Assembly: GCA_002118135.1 (NCBI GenBank)
Contig: BDIU01000210.1
Coordinates: 191,087 to 255,086, forward strand
Source: Trebouxia sp. TZW2008
Taxonomy: Eukaryota; Chlorophyta; Trebouxiophyceae; Trebouxiales; Trebouxiaceae
DNA length: 64,000 bases
Direction: 5' to 3'
Position 1 is the stretch's first letter. Every line of letters starts with the position of its first letter. Below the pieces are notes generated by a model. It saw only the letters and a program-made list of their open reading frames with translations. It ran no database searches and was not told where the DNA came from. Below, piece after piece: positions 1 through 12,100 of this stretch. A program made the position numbers and the translations under genes.

Positions 1-1225
1 ATCTTATCATGCCTGCTGAGCCCTCAAATACCTATAGGGTCTGCTCTGAGGGCTCTTGCCCTGGGAGCTGTTATCACTGCAACCAGCTTGCTTCGATGCT
101 GCAAACTCAAGAGTTGCAGGGCTACTGTGCATATACTTCATATCTTTTGTTTGACTGTGTGCGCCTTTGCATCAGTACCTGCAGGTGATGTTGTTTCAGC
201 TGATCCACCTGTGAACACCTTCTGTACAGCTGAGCAACCAGACAACAGGATGAGACCCAGCAATTTCAGCAGCATCAATGTGGTCAATGCTGTGTACAGC
301 TGCTGTGCTGTCACTGCACGCTGTGACAGGATAGTTGATTTTAAAGCAGCGCATGAAGCGAGACAGCTTCAGCAGGTGTTCACCCAGCAGGTGAGTGAAA
401 ATAACAGACGCAAGCTGCACAGCCCCTGTGACTATGCCAGATAGGGCAATTATGAAAAAAGCAAAATTGCACTGCACCAAAGGATAGGCATTGCCAGTGG
501 AGTTTGGAGAGCAAGCCGCTCACATGGCATTTGAAGTACTGCTCACAGAGTATGTCATGATTTGCCTGTCTGTACTGTGCTTGCATGCTGGCTTTGTGCT
601 GTTGCAGGGTGACTCCAGTGGCGTGTGGAGATCACAGATGCTGTCTGTCGCAGCCACACGCAAACATTCAAACAAACATTGTCAGAAGTCACTTGTTCAT
701 ATGATTGCCACCTAGCTTAGCGCTGCTTGACTGTCAATAAGGCTCCAGCTTGTGTGATTCTAGCATGCACGAGGCCTTGTTCAGATGAATGACATTTCTG
801 TGGCCAGCATCAGAATCATGTGTGTATGCAGAACTGTGCACAAAATTGCGCAAGTTGTCTCAGGCACTCCACAGTCTGTTCACATTGAGTATTGCACTTG
901 CTATACAGTAGGGGCCAAGCACAGAGGCCTAGCTAGACATGTCAAAATTGTAGTAGCACGATTGTCTTGAGATAGCTGAAGTCAGTACTGCACAGGCTTG
1001 CATGAACTGCTCAAAAGTGTATAAGGTGTTGTAAATTGCACTGAGTAAGGAGGCCCACATCAGAGCCATTAGACACCCTAAAAAAGACTTGTCATGCTGA
1101 TGCACAGCCATTGGAAACAAGGTGACACTGCATGTTAGACACATGAACTTCTGCCACAACAGATCAAGGAATGGTGATGTGTGTACAACACATAAAAATG
1201 TCACAAGTCAAGATATGATTCAGAG
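1..1225. other. Left edge, no secure gene
   Basis: No protein family is recognisable here on either strand. On the plus strand a stretch at about 185-390 is open, preceded by a pyrimidine-poor CTGCAG and followed by a good donor (CAGCAG then GTGAGTG). A second open piece at 608-715 follows TTGCAG and ends in a stop. They could be the last exons of a plus-strand gene entering from the left, but the reading is only suggestive. The rest of the stretch shows nothing. Confidence 0.3.
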
Positions 1226-4200
1226 TCATGCTGATGAATCAGCGCCAAGCCGTACGTACAGCCTTCTTGCCAGCAGCAGTCTTTGTCCAACTGGGCACAA
1301 CAGCAGCGACAGAAAGCTCAGGAGCATCCTCTTTGTGAACATCACATCCACCTTGCTCGCTGTAGTCAACATGCTTAGCCCTTCTGGACCTGCGCACCCG
1401 ATGACTCTGGTCTTGTACTGTGCTGGTAGTGCTGTCTTCAGAGCTGTTTGCCCTTTTGGGATTGGGCTGCTCTGTGTCAAGGCTGTCAGCAGGCTCCTGC
1501 CTCTTCCGCTTGGCAGTGGCCACAGCTGCAGATCTGGCAGTGGCCCGATACTGATGCTGCTGTCTATTGCTGTCGCTGACAGTATGCTGTGCCTGCCTGT
1601 ACTTGACCTGGGCTGCAGCAGCAGCCTTGCCATTGCCTTGCACATACTGACGCTCATATTGCTGACTGCAGACTTGATTTGAGCAACTACAGGCTGATTA
1701 GCAGCTGAAGTCTTGCTGTTGATCTGACTTTGCTCATTCTCTGCAGCATTGCTGGCTGCAACCTTTGCTTGTGTGCCTGCAGGCTGATCATCAGCAGCAG
1801 TGTTGCCAGGGATCTGCCTGCGCAGCTGAGATGTGCGCACAACAGCCACTGGTCTTCTGCTGTCAGCCTGAGCAGGAGCAGCAGCCTTGTCAGCTGCACA
1901 TTGCTGCTCCTCTGCGATTGTGTGTGCAGTCTGACTCTTGTCATGCATCTGCTGGCCCTGTGCACTGACAATCACAACAGGTGCTGCTTCCTCGCTGTCA
2001 GCCTGAGCAGGAGCAGTCCTGACAGCTGCAGACTTCTGCTGCGCTGTGATAGCAGCTGCATTATGACTATTACCATGGCGCTGTGCAGTGGCACTCACAA
2101 CAGGCTTTGACTGCGCCCTTGCACCCTGAGCAGCTGTGCCAGTCTTACTGATGAGCTGCTGCTGCTGCTGCTGCTGCACCTTCAAGCGCTTGGGTGCAGG
2201 ACTTCCAGCAGAGTCATGAAGGCAGCTGGCTCTCATGTCAGACTTGTGAGATGACTGTCTGCTAATGGATCTGATGTGCGTTTGGCTGCACAACTGCTGA
2301 GCACCAGCAGTACCAGTGAAGACAGTCTGTGGAGCAAGTCCACTTGGTAGCTGTAAGGGCACCTCTGCAACATAGCGACACATACAATCAGTTCACCAGG
2401 CGTAGTGGCCAGCGTTCATAAGAACGCAAGTGCTCTATACATACCAAACCAATTCCAGCTGTAATGGAACTTCTGCAATGAAACGACACATACAAAAAGC
2501 ACACCAGTGACAGACGCCAGCGTTTCTGAAAACACAAGTGCTTTATACATACCAAAGCATGGAGCTCGACTTGATACAGAGACAAACAATGCAATATCAG
2601 CTTGGTGAGAAAGACAACAGCATGAAGCAGCTGTACCTTCCAAGATGGTACTCAGGCAGGCTTTGGCAAGGTTGGCAACGGGTCCAGCAGCGGCTTTGCG
2701 TTTTTTGCCTGCAACACAAGTTTGCACAATCTTGAAATTGCAGAGCTGGCAGAATTGGCAGTTTCAACAGATTGGCATGCGTCAAAAATGCAACAGTCAT
2801 ACACAGCATTGGATCAAAGCTGGATTCAAAGATGGAAAGCAGATGGCGCCGGTGCATTGGACAGTGCATCAGTTGCGTTGAGTGCAAACTACCCAGAGAA
2901 GAGCTTCAATGATGAGAGCAAACTGGAGCATACCTGACTGCTGATTGGGCTGCTTGGTGTCTGTGGGCATAGAAGAAGTCTTCTGGGAAGACTTGCTCTT
3001 ATTGGGCATGCGCATATTCTTCACAGCATCCATAGATGATGCTGTTGAACTGGGCTTTAGATAAGGCATGCGCTTTGAAGCACCCTGTGACTCATGGCAA
3101 TCAATGGGCATGTTGGTCATGACTGGCCTAGGCATGGTGACAGGATGGTGAGAACTTGGGCAGCATATGAGCGCTGCCTGTGCTGGGCTTGGCAAAAGGC
3201 GCAGTGTGCAGAAAGGATGAAGTCTGAGAAGTCTCTACGGGAATCTTTGGGGCGGGCTGAGGCGCAGATCTGGAGCGAGGCTTGAAGAGAAAGGTGTCAA
3301 GGGGTGCTGATGTCTGGATGGAGGGTACAAAAGTTGAAGATGGGCGGTGAGGTGCAGCAGCACACTGAGCGGGAAGAATCCCCGCTGAGTGGCTTGAAGT
3401 GCCGCATGTCATTAAGGAAGCACCAGCAATGGCTGGGGGTGCAGCAGAGGGTCCTGCCAGAAGGGAAGAAGAAGTATGACCGCTGTTGGGGAGTGCAGCA
3501 TGATCCTTGGTTGCACTAGGGCAAGCAGGCTAAACCTCAGGCAAAGCAGCGGCAGTGGTGTCAGCATTGCTCAAGACTAGCCCAGCAGGGTGCACAGGGG
3601 GTGAAAAAGAAGTGCAGGCTGATACAAGGGCAGTGGTGATGAGAATGGAGGCGGAGGGAGGGGGCTGGTGGGGCTGCAAGACTTGAGCATCTGCAGCGGG
3701 GCTTTGAGTAGGAGAGTTGTGTTGCTGAGGCAGCATAGAGTTGCAGTGCTCAAGACCAATATGCTGCTGCCTGGGCTGGCGCCGCTGATAGAACAGCAGA
3801 TAAGCATGCTGCTTGGCGACATGGTCGTAGGTGTGATCCTTGACTTTCTGATTGTCGAACTCAGTCCATACTGAGCTCAAGGAGCCATCTGCACAGCAAG
3901 TACATTGGTCGAGTTGCCCGTATTGCACTAAGCCTTTGCAGCAGATCAGGCTTTGCATGAAGGCTGGAAACAGACATGTCAAGCAAGCAACAACTGATTG
4001 GTGTTCAGAAGAGCACAAATTGACAAGAATCGCCGTTTCGTGTGCAGACAGGCAACAAGAAGGCTGCAGACAGCTTTGTTTCTTTTGTTTTGACCAAATT
4101 CAATCAAAAACGATATAATCAGCAGCTTTGCAGACAGGCAACAAGAGTGAAAACAGCTTTATTTTTTCATCTCTATTGGGTACAAGAATAGATTAGAAAA

Positions 4201-5416
4201 AGAGCTGAAAACTTGAGCGTTACCTGGCGCTGGACGCCTGCAGAAGGCAAGACAGTGACCACCAGCCCAGTTTGTGCCCTTGTGTACAATCAAAGCAACC
4301 AAATCATACTCCAGCTTCAGACCCTGATGAAGCTCAGGGGAAGTAGGATCCATCCACCTCATTAAGTCCAACTTCTGGAGAACCTTCATGAGATGCTTGC
4401 GCCTGTTGCCAGTGTTGTCTCTCTGAGGCACATTGCAGATCAGCACGTTGGGAGCTGTGAAGATTCTGCTTGCACGCAGCTTTGGCGTCGACCTGAAACA
4501 GCAGACAACTTTTGCAGATATAGCCCACTGGCATGGTGCTTGAGAAGGGCTGACAAGAAGGGAACATGTTGCTTGTAAGCAGCAGGCCTTGAAGCGAAGC
4601 AGTAGGGGTCATTAAAAAGTCACCTGTGACATTGATTGCAGAGGCTGTCTGTGTGAGCTTCTGCTGCAGTCATACTGTCGAAGCACTGCGCAATGTCACT
4701 GCACCACCCTTGAGCGCACTCTGTTGGCAGTCTGCAGACAAACTGCTGGTGGAAGGACCTTTGAGTGCTGCAGCCCTGGCAGCATTTGCTCAAGGCAGTG
4801 ATGGACCCAAATAGATGCTCCACAAAAGCCTTTTGCTTTGCGCAACCCTGTCAAAACGACAAGGGCAGTCAAGCTTCAAGCTTGACATTGCCTATCTTGG
4901 CAAGCGAAGGATCTGCAGAATGTTGTGGTGCAGCAGGATTGTTTGAACATTCACCTTGTGCGCAGCTCCAATCATTTGATCAATCAACCCCAAAGGGTCT
5001 GCATGGAGAAAGCTGCGTGGCTTCAAGAGATCCTGGGAGGCACAGATACACTCAGCATCTGGCATTTGACGCTGTCATTTCCATACGAATAGAAAGGCAC
5101 ATACCTGGTCCACATCTTTGGGAGCTTTACAGCCTCGACCGAAGTCCCTGGCGCAGTCCAACAGCAGGTGAATGCGTTATAGTGCCCACTCTGGTCGTTC
5201 ACACTTGGGAACCAGTGGTCTGCGCCAGTCAGCTATGCACACAGCCGGATAGCAAAGCCAACAGTGACGATGAGGGGAACAACCACAGGCTGCTTTCCAC
5301 TTGCCAAGCTCCAGGTTGTTGACACTCGGCACATGTGTCAAAGCTTGCAGCACTGAGTTCAAGTCGCATTCCCCGTGTTGATAATGCCGCGGCGAGGTGA
5401 AAAAGCTTTCATCCAT
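1226..5416 (-). CDS. Ubiquitin-specific protease (USP/UBP family), catalytic loop disturbed
   Basis: Deubiquitinase of the C19 family, which cleaves ubiquitin from proteins. Exon order on the minus strand follows the family. The Cys-box remnant is at about 5305-5416 (LNSVLQALTH). A segment reading SFLHADPLGLIDQMI is at about 5.0 kb. The finger exon, 4624 to about 4848, has CxxC pairs (CCQGC, CNQC). Exon 4224-4492 carries the His box (YDLVALIVH then GGHCLAFC, where GGHY is usual). Exon 3536-3888 begins with the last conserved block (WTEFDNQKV then AYLLFYQRR). A long low-complexity tail follows: 2.93-3.51 kb, a lysine-rich exon at 2.64-2.71 kb, and a poly-Gln/Ala exon at 1.23-2.37 kb ending at a stop at 1226. 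Odd points: the conserved loop GIINTGN lies in a different frame from LNSVLQAL; no clear QEDAHEF box is visible; frame changes also appear near 3145 and 1640. It may be decaying, or the tail may be spliced in ways I cannot see. Domain identity is firm; exact exons and start are not. Confidence 0.7.
2362..2560 (-). repeat. Exon-edge duplication, USP tail exon
   Basis: The acceptor edge of the last USP exon (GCAGAGGTGCC in gene sense, about 2370) and the roughly 100 bases upstream of it occur twice in tandem. Both copies share the phrases CGACACATAC and CTATACATACCAAA with scattered differences. Confidence 0.7.
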
Positions 5417-5748
5417 GTTGCGGTCAGGATGGGCAGGACGACACTCGCGTATGGAAACACTGCTCAGCAGAGAACTGCCTGGAATCGTGGTCAGTGACCG
5501 TGACAATGTCGAAGGCGCCGAATCTGGCAAGGTGCTGTGCTGAGACTTTGTTAGCGATGTGCACGTATCACAGTCCGACGAGCTGCCGGTACACAGCGCG
5601 CACTTGACAAGCGAAATGCTGCCGAGCGAAAACCGCGCCAAAAAGTTTGTAACGCAAAGACTGACGTCGTAACCATCACACTTACGGTGGGGCTGCACGC
5701 AGAACAGGAGCTCTGCTTGAGCATTCCGGAGCTCGGCTACACGCAGAC
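5417..5748. promoter_or_regulatory. Shared promoter region between USP (-) and NOL12 (+)
   Basis: Head-to-head gap of about 330 bases between the likely USP start codons (ATG at 5410-5416) and the NOL12 ATG at 5749. It must hold both 5' ends unless USP has further 5' exons; the minus frame stays open through it, so the USP N-terminus may extend into it. I see no clear TATA box. Confidence 0.45.
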
Positions 5749-7200
5749 ATGTCGCAGAAATATGCTGGAGAGGATGCTCTTGCCTATCAGGAAGGGCATG
5801 CCGACTTAGCTGGACCAGTAAACCACGTGCAAAAGCGTCTTCAGAAACGTAAAGGCATTGAGGTGGTCTTTGACCCCAAAAGTCACCGGTGAGCGCGTGA
5901 CTGTGTGAGACTGCACATCGCCATGTTTCTGCTGGACGTATTCTGATAATTTTTTGCTGGTTCAGCGAGTTTTTGACTGGGTTTCGACAACGAAAACAGA
6001 AGCGCAGAAAAGAAGCTGCTAAGTGAGTAACACTTTGCATACCTGGCTGCTGTCTCAACAGCTGCGTGTAGCCCAGAGCATTTCTGACAATGTTGGTGCA
6101 ATCCTAGGCAAATTGAGAAAAAAGAGCGCCAAGCAAAGCTACAAGAGCGCGCTGAGGTAAAACTGTGGTTTCTTGCAGCAATTCAGCAAGAAGTACAAAG
6201 GTAGTGAGGCAATGGCATTGACTGCTTGAATATACAGAGACGCAAGTCATTGCGGGAAAAGCTGAAGCTAGATGATTTTGAGAGTGACTCAGACAAGCTA
6301 TATCTCAGCAGACAAGGGCCCCAGAGAGATCAGGCCAAACCAAGTCAGATTTCAACACATAATCTGGGGGACTATACATCAATTGTCACAGTAGAGCCTT
6401 TGGCTTTGGGTGATGACAAGTAAGGCAACTTGGCTGCAACGCAGCAAAGGCTATTATCTCGGAATTTCCGCACAGCATCAGTCTCATTTGGCAGAGTCAG
6501 TACCAGCTGTGTCAGTTGAAGCAGACACCATTGTTGCTGCTGGGTGAATACTGCTGCAGCAACATTGGTGTCTTGGCTTTCACCCCAGCAGAGCTTGCAG
6601 CAATTATCGATAAGAGCATGTCATACCGTTTGTTTGCAGCAGTACAAGGTTGCGTCACTGTCAGCTCTGATGCAGCTGCATTTGTTGTTTGCAGTGAAGG
6701 CGGGGCAGCATCACCTGACGACTCAAGTTCAGATGACAGCCATCCTGCACCGCAAACAAGTGGCAGGTCTGTGAGCAATGCAGCATCTGCGCAAGGACCA
6801 GGTGCAAAAGCAGCCCCACAAGCCAAGAAGCTAAAGCCAAGTGCAGTATATAGAAAGAAGAAGAAACATGAAGGTACCCCTTGACTGCTGCGCTTCCATG
6901 GTTGTGTTGTAAGTTTTCAATTTGACTTGCGCAAATCTTAGTAGTTCATTTGCTGCCTGGGTGTCTGATACACGTAAGCTTTTTCTGCGATCAAAGGATT
7001 GTGTATCACCATCAACTGTGCGCTGTGCGGGAAGCCACCAACAGGCGCAGCTATCTGCGTACAGACTGTCAGCACGTACGCAAAGCTTGGCGTGGAGGTG
7101 CACAGATCAATTGTTCTGAATTGTTCTGCATTGTGACATTCACTATCTGACTGCAGGTGCAAACAGCAAAAAGAACAAGAAGAAAAGACAAAAGGACTGA
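5749..7200 (+). CDS. NOL12: NOL12/RRP17-like nucleolar rRNA-processing protein
   Basis: Small basic nucleolar protein; in yeast (Rrp17) and animals (Nol12) it acts in 60S pre-rRNA 5'-end processing. Exon 1 (5749-5888) starts at the first ATG and ends in VVFDPKSHR. Exon 2 (5966-6022) continues with EFLTGFRQRKQKRRKEAAK, the family signature. Exon 3 (6108-6156) encodes KQIEKKERQAKLQERAE. A very short exon near 6187-6200 joins to about 6240-6419, which contains RRKSLREKLKLDDF and a stretch like the family's C-terminal half (YTSIVTVEPL). An acidic/serine and then lysine-rich tail lies at 6695-6873 (KKKKHEG) and 7157-7200 (KKNKKKRQKD, stop at 7198). The frame between 6495 and 6873 is fully open, so the intron there is uncertain. 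It is divergent from the USP gene. The family assignment is strong; the short exons are less sure. Confidence 0.88.
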
Positions 7201-7621
7201 GCAACATTTGACCTTTCAATTGCCAAAGTACGCTCACAGAGTCAACACACGCGATCTGACTACTTTTGTTCTAAACACTGTGCAACTCGCTACGTCAAGA
7301 AAGCTGCAATCATAATCACAGCACTGTGTTCTTGTGACTGTATGTGGCTCAATTTGGTGACTGCATTTGGATCTCTTCCTGAATTTGATCAAGCTTGCTA
7401 CGCTTTGGCTGTGTCTTCAGTGATGCTGAGCTGTCTGCCTGCAACAGAAGATATTGCAACCAAGTTACAGCTCAGACCATCTGCGCATATCATGAGCATG
7501 GATGCCTCTCAAGGCGATGTCAAAAGAGCTCTGGTACAATAATTTGACCTTTTACGCACAACGCTTAGTTTTGAGCCAACTGCTCTGCTTGCAGCAGCAC
7601 ATTCTAATGCAGCACTGATTG
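7201..7621. other. Convergent gap between NOL12 and TSPO
   Basis: The 3' ends of a plus-strand and a minus-strand gene face each other. A 66-codon plus frame at 7342-7542 has no recognisable motif or splice context. I see no repeats or RNA gene. Confidence 0.5.
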
Positions 7622-8531
7622 TCATGATTGTGCATGCATGTAAAAGCAGCCAAGTCTGCTTTGCGCAAGACAAAGCAGATTGCCAAGTGCACGTGCCGCG
7701 CTCAAGCATGGCAACTGCACCTTGGGGTTCTTATTCCAGATCCAGGCATTCAGCACAGTTGCGTATGCTGTCCATGCCAAGTAAGGCAACAGCAGCTTGC
7801 CAGCTGCAGGCTCAGCATCCCAGAACAGCTGTGTTGTGGCTGCAACTGCTGCCAACAAAGCTGCAAAACAGAACAAAACAGTACTTTTGCATTGGTTGCA
7901 AGCCAATCGTAAATGTGTCATGCTGGAGCTCCACAACTTGCAACAGTTTTTGCTCAAAGAGCAAAACCCAGCTTAGTGAACAGATGCGGGACAGACCAAG
8001 GGAAAGGTATATGTATGTCACAGTTGCTGATGTCGATGCACGCCTCACCTGTGCTGTCTGCGAGTGCTAGCCCCAGCTTATGTCCGCTAAAGAAGAGAGG
8101 AGGCCAGGACAAGTTGAGTATAAGCTGGATTGCATACAATGATAAAGCCCTGCTATGCTGCTGCCATCCACCATTGTGCCAGACCAGCCAGGAAGCTGTT
8201 CCCATCAGAGTGTACAAGATTGGCCATACTATGGCAAAAGCAATGCGTGGAGGTTTCCAGCTTGGTTGCCTGAGGTGCTGATACCTGTGAGTCAAGATAG
8301 CTTCAAAGCCACATGAAGAATAAGTTGCGGCAGGCAAGCTGTTGCGCAAGACAAAGTATGAATGTAGAGGCTATGCAACCGTTCTTGCACCAGTGTCAAC
8401 GCCAGTGTGCCAGGAGGAAGAGCCATTCTCGCATTTGCATGCACTCACCAGTCCTTGACATCCTGCTGTATGTTTCTGCTGAGTACAGATGAGCCAACCA
8501 ACGGGATCGCGATGGACACGAGCTGCAGCAT
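7622..8531 (-). CDS. TSPO: Translocator protein TSPO/MBR family
   Basis: Five-helix membrane protein that binds porphyrins and other tetrapyrroles; in plants and algae it sits in the ER, Golgi or mitochondrion. There are three exons. Exon 8449-8531 starts at an ATG followed by LQLVSIAIPLVGSSVLSR (helix 1). Exon 8049-8284 has WYQHLRQPSWKPP, the family signature, and helices 2-3 (AFAIVWPILYTLMGTASWLVW, ILNLSWPPLFF). Exon 7622-7860 has LLAAVAATTQLFW and LLLPYLAWTAYATVLNAWIW (helices 4-5). Phases fit: TG joins G to make the Trp of WYQ. The predicted product is about 185 residues, some 20 longer than usual, because the frame runs on for about 33 residues past NKNPK; a donor-like AAG then GTGCAG at 7721 could instead lead to a small unseen last exon. 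Confidence 0.94.
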
Positions 8532-8885
8532 AAGTCATAAGTCACATTCCCGACACATGCATCAGACTCTGTAAGCAGAGCTGTACTGGTGCGAAGCAGG
8601 ACATGGCGGTCAAGGAGCTGCGAGCAACGAATTCAGGCATACCAGTGAGGGTGTGTTGCCCATGACGCCTGCGTCGAACTGCGTTGAAGTTGCGCACAGT
8701 AGCCTTGCGTGGGCTTACCGCATAACGCCACCTTGTGCATGCATATGCTGAGCGTTATGCCTGTTGGCATGCGATTTCATAGCAATAATACGTGTTATTG
8801 AGTGGGTCCACTAGACTTGGCTGACATAATAGAAATATAAAAAAGGTAGCAGCACAACGTACTGAGCATGACATTGCGTGCAAGA
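8532..8885. other. Gap upstream of TSPO
   Basis: About 350 bases that should hold the TSPO promoter. It contains several near-repeats of CATGCATATGCTGAGCG type sequence at 8735-8775 and an AT-rich patch (ATAGAAATATAAAAAAGG) at 8829-8846. I can assign no gene here. Confidence 0.4.
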
Positions 8886-9120
8886 TCACGGTGCTCCAGA
8901 AAGCGCAACAAAGTCCCAGTTGTCACTGTCAATGGTCTGTAAGGGCAGAAGACTTGATGCCCCTGGCCCTGAGCTGACATATTGTATGACAATCTTGGAC
9001 TCAACACCTTGTTGCATGAAATTCTCTGACTGCTCATGCCCATCAATGTCACATTCTTGCCAAATCTTGATCAGGCAGAGATCGCATGGCGTATGCTGTT
9101 CCGTTTGTTCTGGAATGTAT
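8886..9120 (-). CDS. Unassigned exon downstream of HRQ1
   Basis: An open minus-strand frame of about 75 codons ends at a stop at 8886. It follows a plausible acceptor (ACATTCCAG) near 9106. The protein is ordinary in composition (CDLCLIKIWQECDIDGHEQ, later SKIVIQYVSSGPGASSLLPL) and does not look like a repeat shadow. It may be a last exon of HRQ1, reached by a splice inside the frame ending at 9179, or the 3' end of a small separate gene. I do not recognise the sequence. Confidence 0.35.
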
Positions 9121-9178
9121 CACGACGGAGTTCAGAGTACCACGCTCACCACCTCCATTGTGTTTGCTGGGCGCTCTG

Positions 9179-12100
9179 TCACAAATGCTGCTGCTGCTGC
9201 AGGTGCAGACGTGCCCTGTGCTCTGCCTCTGCTTCTAGGGTGCATTGCAACACAATGATGGCGCTGAACTTGTTCAGCACTGCATTGTACTCCCCACAGT
9301 CCATGTGCTGAATGCAGGCTGGACAGCCGCTGGCTGAGGTGCAGTTGCAGGTCTCTATCAGCTCCAAAGCTTTCTCAAGCAAGACAGAGAACAGTGGAGT
9401 TGCCTGCACAACATAATGAGGTGCAGTTGCAGCTTGCTGATAGCTCTAAAGCTTTGTCAAGCAAAACAAAGAACAAATGAGTGGCCTGCATAACACAATG
9501 AGGAGCAATTACAGTTCTGTATTAGCTGCAACGCTTTCTCAAGCAAAACAGAGAATAAAGAAGTGTCTGCACAAGACAGTGCAGTTGCAGGTCGCTAACA
9601 GCGCTGAAGTTTTAAAGCAAGACAGAGGTCAGCAGAGCTGCCTGCACAGAGCAGTGAGGTGCAGTTGCAAGTCTGTATCAGCTCCAAAGCTTTCTCCAGC
9701 AAAATTGAAAACAAAGGGTTTGCGGGCACAGTACGGTCTAGTATGTTCAGCAGTCACCTATGCAGCAACAACAGAACATGGCAGAGGAGTCTAAGCAAAA
9801 AAGTACTGGTACTCTGCAACAGAAGCATGCAAACACTGCCTCTACATCAACAGTCAACATAGACTTGAGGGATCAGCCTTTTGCCTGGGGCGCAAAGAAA
9901 CACATGCCCTTAGCTTGCCTGTACTGCGATGCCAATACCACCAGCATGCTTGTCATACAGCAGCAGTCCCTCAGGCTGACATTGGGTGTCACATGGGATG
10001 TCTACAGCTGTCCCAACCCTAAAAAGACTATATCAAAGCTGTTTGTATTGGTCTATATGCAGCGGTTGCTTATGCATCAGTGCGATCTATGCCTATCACT
10101 CACCAGTGCAGCAGCGCCAATGCCATTTGGGTGCTGATCATACAGCAGCAGCCATTCAGGTTGGAATTGTGTGTCGTACAAACTGTCGCACAGCTCTCAA
10201 TCACCAAATCAGCAATGCCAAAGCTGTTTGAAGTGATCTAAATGATCATTCAATGGTGCACCAATGACGCCGCTGCAGCGAGTATGATGCGATGATCACT
10301 CACCTGTGCAGCAATGCCAGTTCCTCCAGGGTGCTTGTCATGCAACAGCAGCCTTTTAGGCCAAAAGCTCGTGTGATAGGGGTTATTGCACCCAGCTGCC
10401 ATGTCTGTGAAGTTGCACATGATTGGCACTGTCTCAGAGCTATCAAGTGATGCCAAAGGTGACTGGCATAACTTGCATTGACATTGTCATGCCTCACCTG
10501 TGCAGCAATGCCAATACCGCCAGGGTGTTTGTCATACAGCAGCAGCCGTTCAGGCCGGAATCTTGTGTCGTACGGGTTGTCGCACTCAGCCGCCATGTCT
10601 GTGGAGTTGCACATCATGTACAGCGGTACCACATTCAGCAAAGCGTGGCTGGCTGCATGCAGACCATCCCTGAAGGGCAGGCCTGCATCCTTCACACGCT
10701 GCCTTGCTGCCCTTGGAACCCTGATATATGCCGCCTGCACAATAGAACTGTCTGTTGAAAACGCTGGGGTATGGTTCATTCGCATTTCTGCACTGTAAAG
10801 CCCATGTTTATGGACTGGCACGTCATGTACAGATGCACTACGTTCAGCAGAGCGTGGCTGGCTGCATGCAAACCATCCCTGAAGGGCAGGCCCCCATCCT
10901 TCGCACGCTGCCTTGCTGCCCTTGGGACCCTGATATATGCCGCCTGCAGAACAGAATTTGTCCATAAAAAGCGCTGCAACAAGGTCCATTTCAATTCATT
11001 ATACTGCAAAGCCCACGTCTGTGGAGTTCACATCATGTACAAGGGCAACATGTTCAGCAAAAGGTGGCTGGCTGCATGCAGACCATCCCTGAAGGGCAGG
11101 CCTGCATCCTTGACGCGCTGCCTTGCTGCCCTTGGAACCCTGATATATGCCGCCTGCAGAATCAAATTGTCTGGTGAAAACGCTGCAGTATGCTTCATTC
11201 CCATTTCTGCACGGCAAAGCCCGTGTCTTTGGACTTGCACATCATATACAGAGGCATCGCATTCAGCAGGACATGGCTGGCTGCATGCAGACCATCCCTG
11301 AAGGGCAGGCCTGCATCCTTCACGCGCTGCCCTGCTGCCCTTGGAACCCTGATATATGCCGCCTGCAGAACACTTAGCTGTCAGTTTCACATTTCAAAAA
11401 ATGGTTGTAATTTTTGTCAAGCACCAGATTCAACATTCAGCAGAGCGCGGCTTGCTGCAAGCAAGTCATGTTTGAAGGGTAGGCCTGCATCCTTTGCACT
11501 GCCTTGCTGCTTTTGGGACCATGATATACGCCGCCTGCAAAGTAGCAATTGATCTTCCACTTCCCTGCAAACTGACGCAATATGAAGCTTCAGACCCCCA
11601 ACATGTGTCAACAGCCTCAATCCCTTCACCTTTTGACTAATGCAAAGTGTCTGCGCTCAGGTGCTGTAAAAACTTGTGCATGATGTCGAGCGCGCCATGC
11701 AATGGACGAAAAAGTTCAATGCAGCAAATGACTCAAGCTGCTGTGCACGAGCAGTGCATGACCTGCAGTATGCAACACAAGGATGTAGCAAGCCTCAAGT
11801 GAGTTGACAAGCTGTTCCTTGTGCCCTAGAATCATCTAGATCAGCTGCATGCAAAGGCAACAAGATCAAGCCGCCGCAACCTTAGCTCAAGCAGCGCAAG
11901 GTGAACTTGGTATTGTTGACCTGCTGTCAAGGTGCCTGTGGTAACAACGAACCAAAGTTCAAGAAAGCCGAGCAGCACAACCTGCATGCTGCTGTCAAGG
12001 TGTCTGTGGTAACAACGAACCAAAGTTCAAGAAAGCCGAGCAGCACAACCCGCATGTCGAGTTCAAACGAGAGCTGCTATGATTGAGAAGGAGCGCACAA

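Noticed and set aside
607..640. GDSSG as a serine protease site
   Set aside because: No surrounding protease motifs; a five-residue match is expected by chance.
5177..6058. 293-codon minus frame taken as its own gene
   Set aside because: Its right part lies antisense to NOL12 exons 1-2; its left part is the USP Cys-box frame. It is described within the USP entry instead.
10423..11390. Plus-strand repeat protein reading through the HRQ1 exon array
   Set aside because: Antisense frames of exon copies; the minus strand carries the HRQ1 motifs.
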